Below the pieces are notes generated by a model. It searched no databases and was not told the origin of the DNA. It saw nothing but the letters and a program-made list of their open reading frames with translations. A program made the position numbers and the translations under genes. A stretch of DNA of 61,470 nt, taken from assembly GCA_021794525.1 (NCBI GenBank), contig JAJYQP010000042.1, positions 1 to 61,470 on the forward strand. The letters are read 5' to 3'. This DNA is from Pseudomonadota bacterium. GTDB taxonomy: Bacteria; Pseudomonadota; Alphaproteobacteria; Sphingomonadales; Sphingomonadaceae. Each line of letters begins with the position of its first letter. The first letter of the stretch is position 1. Shown one piece after another: positions 57,008-61,470 of this stretch.

Positions 57008-58492
57008 TCATCTCCCGAGCTTGAAATCCACCACCTGAAGCTGAAACGGGCCGGTCGGCGCGCGCTGGACACGGCCCGAGACCCGTCCGTTCTCGCAGGT
57101 CCAGCTGAAACGGCCTTCCATCGGCGAGACCGGGCTGATCGCCTCGGTCATCTCGCAGGTGCCAACGGCGGCCTTGAGATCGCGGATGGCGATCGCCCGG
57201 CCAGCCGCATCGAGGTCCATCAGCACATTGTCGGCGAGCGGCACCCCGGCAAGCGATCCGCTGGTCCAGACCTGTTTCGCCAATGCGTAGGCCCTCGCCA
57301 GCCCCTCCCCGACCGGCAGCGCCCGGTCGGGGATCGCGCCCGCCTTGCGAAGCGCGATCATCGCCCTGAAATTGGCATTGCTCAGCGAGGTATATGTGAG
57401 GTTGCTGAAGGCGAACATGCCCACGCCGGCCTCGGGCAGGAGCATCATCTGCGAGCCGTAGCCGGGATAACCGCCGGTGTGGGTGAGCACCCTGCCAAGG
57501 TCGCAGTCGCTCACGATCCTGAGGCCCCCGCCATAGGCCACGCCCTGGCGGCATGGCGCGCCGACTTCGGACGATCGCTCGACCGAGGGCATGGGGCTCG
57601 CCAGCGCCACCAGATCGCGCACGGTCGCACGCTTCACCGGCCCCGTCTCCGGCCCGTCGCGCGCGGGCCAGGCCGACAGGAGGAAAGCGATCCACTTCGC
57701 ATAGTCGTTGGCGGTCGTTTCGACCCCGCCCATCGCGCCGAAGGCCCCGTCGCGCATGTCCGGCTCGCGTAGCCAGCTGTCGTCCTTCCAGCGCGAGCCG
57801 ATCGCGCGCGATCCGGGCGAGCTCGCCGCGATGTCGTAGCCGGTCGACATCATGCCGAGCGGGCGCATGATTGTGTCGCGGATGTAGTCCTGATAGCGTC
57901 GACCCGCCACGTTCGACACGATCCGGCCGAGCAGCGCATAGCCATAGTTCGAATACTCGTTCCGCACGCCCGGCGCGTTGGCGAAGTCCATTCCACCTCC
58001 GATCAGCGCGGTGAACTCGGCCTCGGTCAGCACCTGCTGTCGGTCGCCCCACGGGTTGTCCTCGACGAGGCCGGCGGTGTGATGGAGCAGGTCGCGCAGG
58101 GTGATCGGGCGGGCATCGCCGGTCGCGGGCTTCCACTTGCGGATTTCGGGCACGTAGCGGGAAGCCGGGTCTTCAAGCGACAGCTTCCCCTCGTCCCGCA
58201 GCTTCAGGATCGCGAGCGCGGTGAAGGCCTTCGACATCGACGCGATACGAAACCGGGTGTCGGCATCGACAGCGCCTCCGGTTGCCGGGTCGCGCACCCC
58301 CAGCCCCTCGACCAGCACCAGCCTGCCGTCCTGCACGATGCCATAGACCGCGCCCGGAACATGACGCGTGGTGCGATAGTCGTCGACGATCGCGTGGACC
58401 TCCGCCTTCAGGCTGGCGACGCTCGGCGCGTCGGCGGCATTCAGCGGCGCGGCAAGCACCAGGGCGGCGCAGGCAATTGGCTGGAGTTTCAT
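57008..58492 (-). CDS. Serine hydrolase of the beta-lactamase/PBP4* family
   Basis: A 494-aa protein with a signal peptide (MKLQPIACAALVLAAPLNAA). Catalytic S-x-x-K is S85-M-S-K88 in FRIASMSKAF, Y-x-N is in EYSNYGYALLG, and H-T-G-G is in the KTG position. This is the class C-like esterase/DD-peptidase family, whose members include esterases and D-amino-acid peptidases. A C-terminal domain of about 130 residues resembles lipocalin-like DUF3471-type tails. No clear regulatory neighbour, so resistance is not implied. Confidence 0.88.
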   Translation of the reverse strand: MKLQPIACAALVLAAPLNAADAPSVASLKAEVHAIVDDYRTTRHVPGAVYGIVQDGRLVLVEGLGVRDPATGGAVDADTRFRIASMSKAFTALAILKLRDEGKLSLEDPASRYVPEIRKWKPATGDARPITLRDLLHHTAGLVEDNPWGDRQQVLTEAEFTALIGGGMDFANAPGVRNEYSNYGYALLGRIVSNVAGRRYQDYIRDTIMRPLGMMSTGYDIAASSPGSRAIGSRWKDDSWLREPDMRDGAFGAMGGVETTANDYAKWIAFLLSAWPARDGPETGPVKRATVRDLVALASPMPSVERSSEVGAPCRQGVAYGGGLRIVSDCDLGRVLTHTGGYPGYGSQMMLLPEAGVGMFAFSNLTYTSLSNANFRAMIALRKAGAIPDRALPVGEGLARAYALAKQVWTSGSLAGVPLADNVLMDLDAAGRAIAIRDLKAAVGTCEMTEAISPVSPMEGRFSWTCENGRVSGRVQRAPTGPFQLQVVDFKLGR

Positions 58493-58590
58493 CCGTATCG
58501 TCCCCTTCTCGGCCCCACTCTATGCCTCCCGTCCGCCAAGGCAATCCGCGCCGTTTGATAAGTCGCCGTCGCCGGGGTAACGGGCTCACG

Positions 58591-60030
58591 ATGGACTCGA
58601 TCTCCGACATTCTCGACCAGCTTCAGGCCCTGCACGATGCTGCCGTCAGCCGCCTTCGCGACGACGTCATCGCCTTCGGACGCGACCGCACCCTGCCGCC
58701 CGAGGGCCGCCGGAGCGACGGCAGCTATGCCTACCCCGAGCTGCGCCTGCGCTATCGCGGCGGAGAGCAGCCGGGCAACCGCGGGCGCGCCTTCGGGCGA
58801 TTGAACGTGCCCGGCCTCTACGCCACCACCATCACCCGCCCGGCCCTGTTCCGCGATTACCTCACCGAGCAGCTCGAGCTGATCGCGGGCACCTATGACA
58901 TCGAGATGGAGGTCGGCACCTCGAAGCAGGAAATCCCCTTCCCCTATGTCCTCGACGGCGGGGCCGGGGCGGAGCTCGCCGGGGTCGACCCGAACGAGAT
59001 TGCCCGCTTCTTCCCCTCGACCGAGCTCGCCCTGATCGGTGACGAGCTGGCCGACGGCATCGACCTGGGCGGGCCGGACGAAGCTATCCCGCTCTCGCTC
59101 TTCGACGGCCTGCGGACCGACTTCAGCCTCGCCCGCCTCGCCCACTACACCGGCACCGCGCCCGAACATTTCCAGCGCTTCATCCTGTTCACGAACTATC
59201 ACCGCTACGTCGATGAATTCGTTGACTGGGCCGGCCAGCAGCTGGGCACGGACGGCTGCACTGCACTGGCCGGAGCGGGCGGGCTGATGGTCACCGACCG
59301 CACGGACAACGCCCGCGCGCAGCTTTCCGACACCGCCTGGCGCCGCCACCAGATGCCCGCCTACCACCTGATCGGCGAGAACCGCGAGGGGATCACGCTG
59401 GTCAATATCGGCGTCGGCCCCTCCAACGCGAAGACGATCTGCGATCACCTCGCCGTGCTGCGGCCCGAGGCCTGGCTGATGATCGGCCACTGCGGCGGCC
59501 TGCGCCCCACCCAGCGCATCGGCGACTACGTCCTCGCCCACGCCTATCTGCGCGACGATCATGTCCTCGATCCGGTCCTGCCGCCCGAAATCCCCCTCCC
59601 CGCCATCGCCGAGGTCCAGCGCGCGCTGGCCGAGGCGAGCGAGATGGTCTCCGGCGAGCATGGCAGCGACCTCAAGAACCGGATGCGCACCGGCACCGTG
59701 GTCACCACCGACGATCGCAACTGGGAGCTGCGCTACACCAGCAGCGCCCGCCGCATGAGCCTCTCCCGCGCGGTCGGCGTCGATATGGAGAGCGCCACCA
59801 TCGCCGGCCAGGGCTACCGCTTCCGCGTCCCCTATGGCACGCTGCTGTGCGTCAGCGACAAGCCATTGCACGGCGAGATCAAGCTGCCCGGCCAGGCGAA
59901 CAAGTTCTACGAGGAGGCGATTGCCGCCCACCTCCGGATCGGCGTCACCGCCTGCAAGCTGCTGCGCGAGGAAGGGCCGAGGCTGCACTCGCGCAAGCTG
60001 CGGGCATTCAACGAGCCTCCTTTCCGTTAA
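58591..60030 (+). CDS. amn: AMP nucleosidase
   Basis: A 479-aa protein with the N-terminal regulatory domain (SYAYPELRLRYRGGEQ) and a C-terminal nucleoside phosphorylase fold (VNIGVGPSNAKTICDHLAVL, IGHCGGLRPTQRIGDYVLAHAYLR, VGVDMESATIAGQGYRF). It splits AMP to adenine and ribose 5-phosphate. Length matches E. coli Amn (484 aa). The ATG at 58591 begins the family-typical N-terminus. Confidence 0.95.
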   Translation: MDSISDILDQLQALHDAAVSRLRDDVIAFGRDRTLPPEGRRSDGSYAYPELRLRYRGGEQPGNRGRAFGRLNVPGLYATTITRPALFRDYLTEQLELIAGTYDIEMEVGTSKQEIPFPYVLDGGAGAELAGVDPNEIARFFPSTELALIGDELADGIDLGGPDEAIPLSLFDGLRTDFSLARLAHYTGTAPEHFQRFILFTNYHRYVDEFVDWAGQQLGTDGCTALAGAGGLMVTDRTDNARAQLSDTAWRRHQMPAYHLIGENREGITLVNIGVGPSNAKTICDHLAVLRPEAWLMIGHCGGLRPTQRIGDYVLAHAYLRDDHVLDPVLPPEIPLPAIAEVQRALAEASEMVSGEHGSDLKNRMRTGTVVTTDDRNWELRYTSSARRMSLSRAVGVDMESATIAGQGYRFRVPYGTLLCVSDKPLHGEIKLPGQANKFYEEAIAAHLRIGVTACKLLREEGPRLHSRKLRAFNEPPFR

Positions 60031-60050
60031 GCCGAAACAACACTTGCCAG

Positions 60051-60115
60051 CCGTTCGTGTCGAGCGAAGTCGAGACACTGGGCGCGGGTGTCTCGACTTC
60101 GCTCGACACGAACGG
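60051..60115. repeat. Palindromic repeat family 1, complete intergenic pair
   Basis: Arms CCGTTCGTGTCGAGCGAAG and CTTCGCTCGACACGAACGG in perfect inverted orientation, 65 bp in all, 20 bp after the amn stop. This is the cleanest copy and defines the consensus. Confidence 0.92.
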
Positions 60116-60147
60116 TTGTGTGCAGGTTGGGCTTTTCGGAAGCGGGT

Positions 60148-60179
60148 GACAGGGTGACACCTGTCACCCATGTGTCACC
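60148..60179 (-). repeat. 32-bp repeat, copy B (inverted partner at 47235)
   Basis: Exact reverse complement of 47235-47266. A further partial unit, GGTGACACAT, occurs at 60242-60251. Confidence 0.9.
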
Positions 60180-60259
60180 CGCGCACTCGAAGCGTCAAGC
60201 CACTGACATTAAACGAGTTTCTATCGGAACAAACGCGCCAGGGTGACACATCGCGATTC

Positions 60260-60892
60260 TCAGCGTGTTTTTCCGAACCGGGCCCGGTCCTCCACCGCGT
60301 CCAGCGCGTGGCGTCTAGCGATGTCGCGGCTCAGCTTCTCGTCGTTGCGACCGATCGGCTCACCGTCCTCACCGGTCCAGACCACCGGGCCGCTCTCGAC
60401 CTGCTCCAGCATCGTCTCCCAGCGCTCGGACCAGAACTCGGCGGCTGCGCCATAGCGGCCGAGCCGCTGCGCCCCGACATTGTTGCGGCGCGCGAGGAGA
60501 AAGGTGGTCAGCCGCTCGTCGTAATGGCGGCGCGTGCCGACAATCTCGCCCTTGTGCCACACCGGCACCTCGATGCCGTGGAGCGCCCGCTCGAGCGCGG
60601 CCTGGTGGAGCGCGTCATAGCCGTGCTGAAAGGCCGCCTCCCACGCGATGTCGAAGGGCTCGCCCTTCAGCCGATTGCGCAGCTTGTAGGCCGACTGGCG
60701 GCTCATGCCGACGCTGCGCGCCGCAGCGGCCACCGACTGCTCCGCCGCGAGTGCGCGGAGGAAGTCCGCCATCTTGCGCTTGGTCCAGCGCTCGTCAGGC
60801 TCGGGCTCGGGCGGCGTGTATGGCGCGAGCTGGTAGGAAGTTTCCTCGGCCTCGGCGGAGGTTAGGGCGGGCGGGGGTGTGTGCGTGTCCAT
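60260..60892 (-). CDS. HTH-containing protein of unknown function, 210 aa
   Basis: A Pro/Glu-rich N-terminus (about 1-35) is followed by a helix-turn-helix (MADFLRALAAEQSVAAAARSVG then MSRQSAYKLRNRL) that resembles terminase-small-subunit or recombinase-type HTH domains, then a charged helical body. No phage genes are nearby. Similar proteins seem to be frequent in sphingomonads but I know no function. Confidence 0.75.
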   Translation of the reverse strand: MDTHTPPPALTSAEAEETSYQLAPYTPPEPEPDERWTKRKMADFLRALAAEQSVAAAARSVGMSRQSAYKLRNRLKGEPFDIAWEAAFQHGYDALHQAALERALHGIEVPVWHKGEIVGTRRHYDERLTTFLLARRNNVGAQRLGRYGAAAEFWSERWETMLEQVESGPVVWTGEDGEPIGRNDEKLSRDIARRHALDAVEDRARFGKTR

Positions 60893-61053
60893 CTGGCAGC
60901 TTAAGGCACAGATGGGGCCATGTAGGAAAGTGTTTTCTTTTTGTTCTGGACTTTCTCAGAATGCACTGCGCATTGAGCGCAAGCGAAATGGGCGCCAGAC
61001 CAACACGCAGGCCAGTTGAATGCTCTACTCATGCTAGGCGGTAAATCAGACTT

Positions 61054-61470
61054 ATGAACGTCGAAACCGAACTCGATAAAGTCGCTAAAGGGCTTCGGCA
61101 AATTGGCGAACTGATGCCGCTTTCGGTAGGCACCCGCATCCAAAGCACCCTAAACCATCTCGCAAAGTCACGTTCACTAAAAGAAATTGATCTAGAGATG
61201 TGTTCATTCCGAGCGATTTGCGCAGAAGAAGAAGCTGCGACCGCCGTTATATCTGCGCTGTATCATCGAAAATATACGAATGCGTCACGCCTCAAAATAA
61301 AAAATCATCAACATAAGTGGGCAGTTGTCGGCTGCATGTTAGCCTTATCAACGCCGTTACGCCCGTTTCTTGGTGAATTTCAGCTTCTGATGGACTTTGG
61401 AAAGGGACGAATTGACGTAAAGGTCCCTCTTTCAAATTTCGGAGTGAAGGGAGGTGAAGCGACTGCCATT
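61054..61470 (+). CDS. Unidentified protein, 5' part only (runs off the window)
   Basis: The frame from ATG 61054 (MNVETELDKVAKGLRQIGEL) is open for 139 codons to the edge. The protein is charged and helical, with LSVGTRIQSTLNHLA and A-E-E-E-A-A-T-A-V. The GC content (about 47% by eye) and A/T-ending codons differ from the rest of the window, suggesting horizontal transfer. No family recognised. Confidence 0.65.
   Translation, partial: MNVETELDKVAKGLRQIGELMPLSVGTRIQSTLNHLAKSRSLKEIDLEMCSFRAICAEEEAATAVISALYHRKYTNASRLKIKNHQHKWAVVGCMLALSTPLRPFLGEFQLLMDFGKGRIDVKVPLSNFGVKGGEATAI

Noticed and set aside
58489..60171. A 560-codon minus-strand open frame opposite amn
   Set aside because: Antisense shadow of AMP nucleosidase; it runs through the palindromic repeat and shows no domain.

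Overview
This window is high-GC DNA (roughly 64-66% by eye) from an alphaproteobacterium. It is most probably a sphingomonad of the Erythrobacteraceae/Sphingomonadaceae type. The reasons are the gene content (cbb3 oxidase with FnrL/FixK-type regulators, FixK-type operator boxes, a large TonB-dependent receptor, Flp pilins, bL9 with a long acidic tail) and the dispersed palindromic repeats, whose style I associate with sphingomonads. The assignment rests on recognising protein families, not on a search.

Layout. 1-4.8 kb: end of a PilZ protein, a membrane GGDEF-EAL protein, tRNA-Arg(ACG), mutT and three small Flp pilin genes. 4.8-12 kb: M48 lipoprotein protease, accA, xerD, a large secreted protein and a newly read 46-aa membrane protein on the minus strand, divergent from aroK-aroB. 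12-22.2 kb: a minus-strand propionyl-CoA cluster (pccB, mce, an enoyl-CoA hydratase, methylmalonyl-CoA mutase, bioB, pccA) with two small hypothetical genes and a CsaA-like gene. 22.2-30.4 kb: tlyA, a lipoprotein, an 18-codon ORF with an extreme Shine-Dalgarno sequence and its own terminator, ilvE, an EamA transporter, an NAD synthetase carrying an N-terminal helix-turn-helix domain, a histidine kinase and topoisomerase IB. 30.6-33.9 kb: a TonB-dependent receptor. 34.2-45.9 kb: a micro-oxic respiration block, ccoNOQP-ccoGHIS, a small Cys-rich secreted protein, hemN, two Crp/Fnr regulators and an OmpW protein, tied together by three FNR/FixK boxes. 46-47.3 kb: tRNA-Gln(TTG), a broken second copy and otherwise empty DNA. 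47.3-61.5 kb: dnaN, fabG-fabD, an LD-carboxypeptidase divergent from Mpl, a 7TM diguanylate cyclase, a DUF808 protein, rpsF-rpsR-rplI, a serine hydrolase, AMP nucleosidase, an HTH protein and the start of a lower-GC gene that runs off the end.

How the genes work together. The propionate cluster encodes propionyl-CoA to succinyl-CoA: biotin-dependent carboxylation (PccA/PccB), epimerisation (Mce) and B12-dependent mutation (mutase). bioB sits inside it and would supply the biotin for PccA. In the respiratory block FnrL (four Cys, oxygen sensing) and a Cys-less FixK-like regulator probably act on the boxes before ccoN, ompW and hemN.

Most notable signals: (1) palindromic repeats inserted in frame, as translated peptide, in three genes of the propionate pathway. 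One family has no stop codon in any of its six frames, so it can be read through in any orientation. (2) The HTH-NAD synthetase fusion, preceded by a perfect inverted repeat between its likely promoter elements. (3) The small RNA/ORF before ilvE whose Shine-Dalgarno region matches the whole 16S 3' tail. (4) A 32-bp exact inverted repeat pair about 12.9 kb apart.
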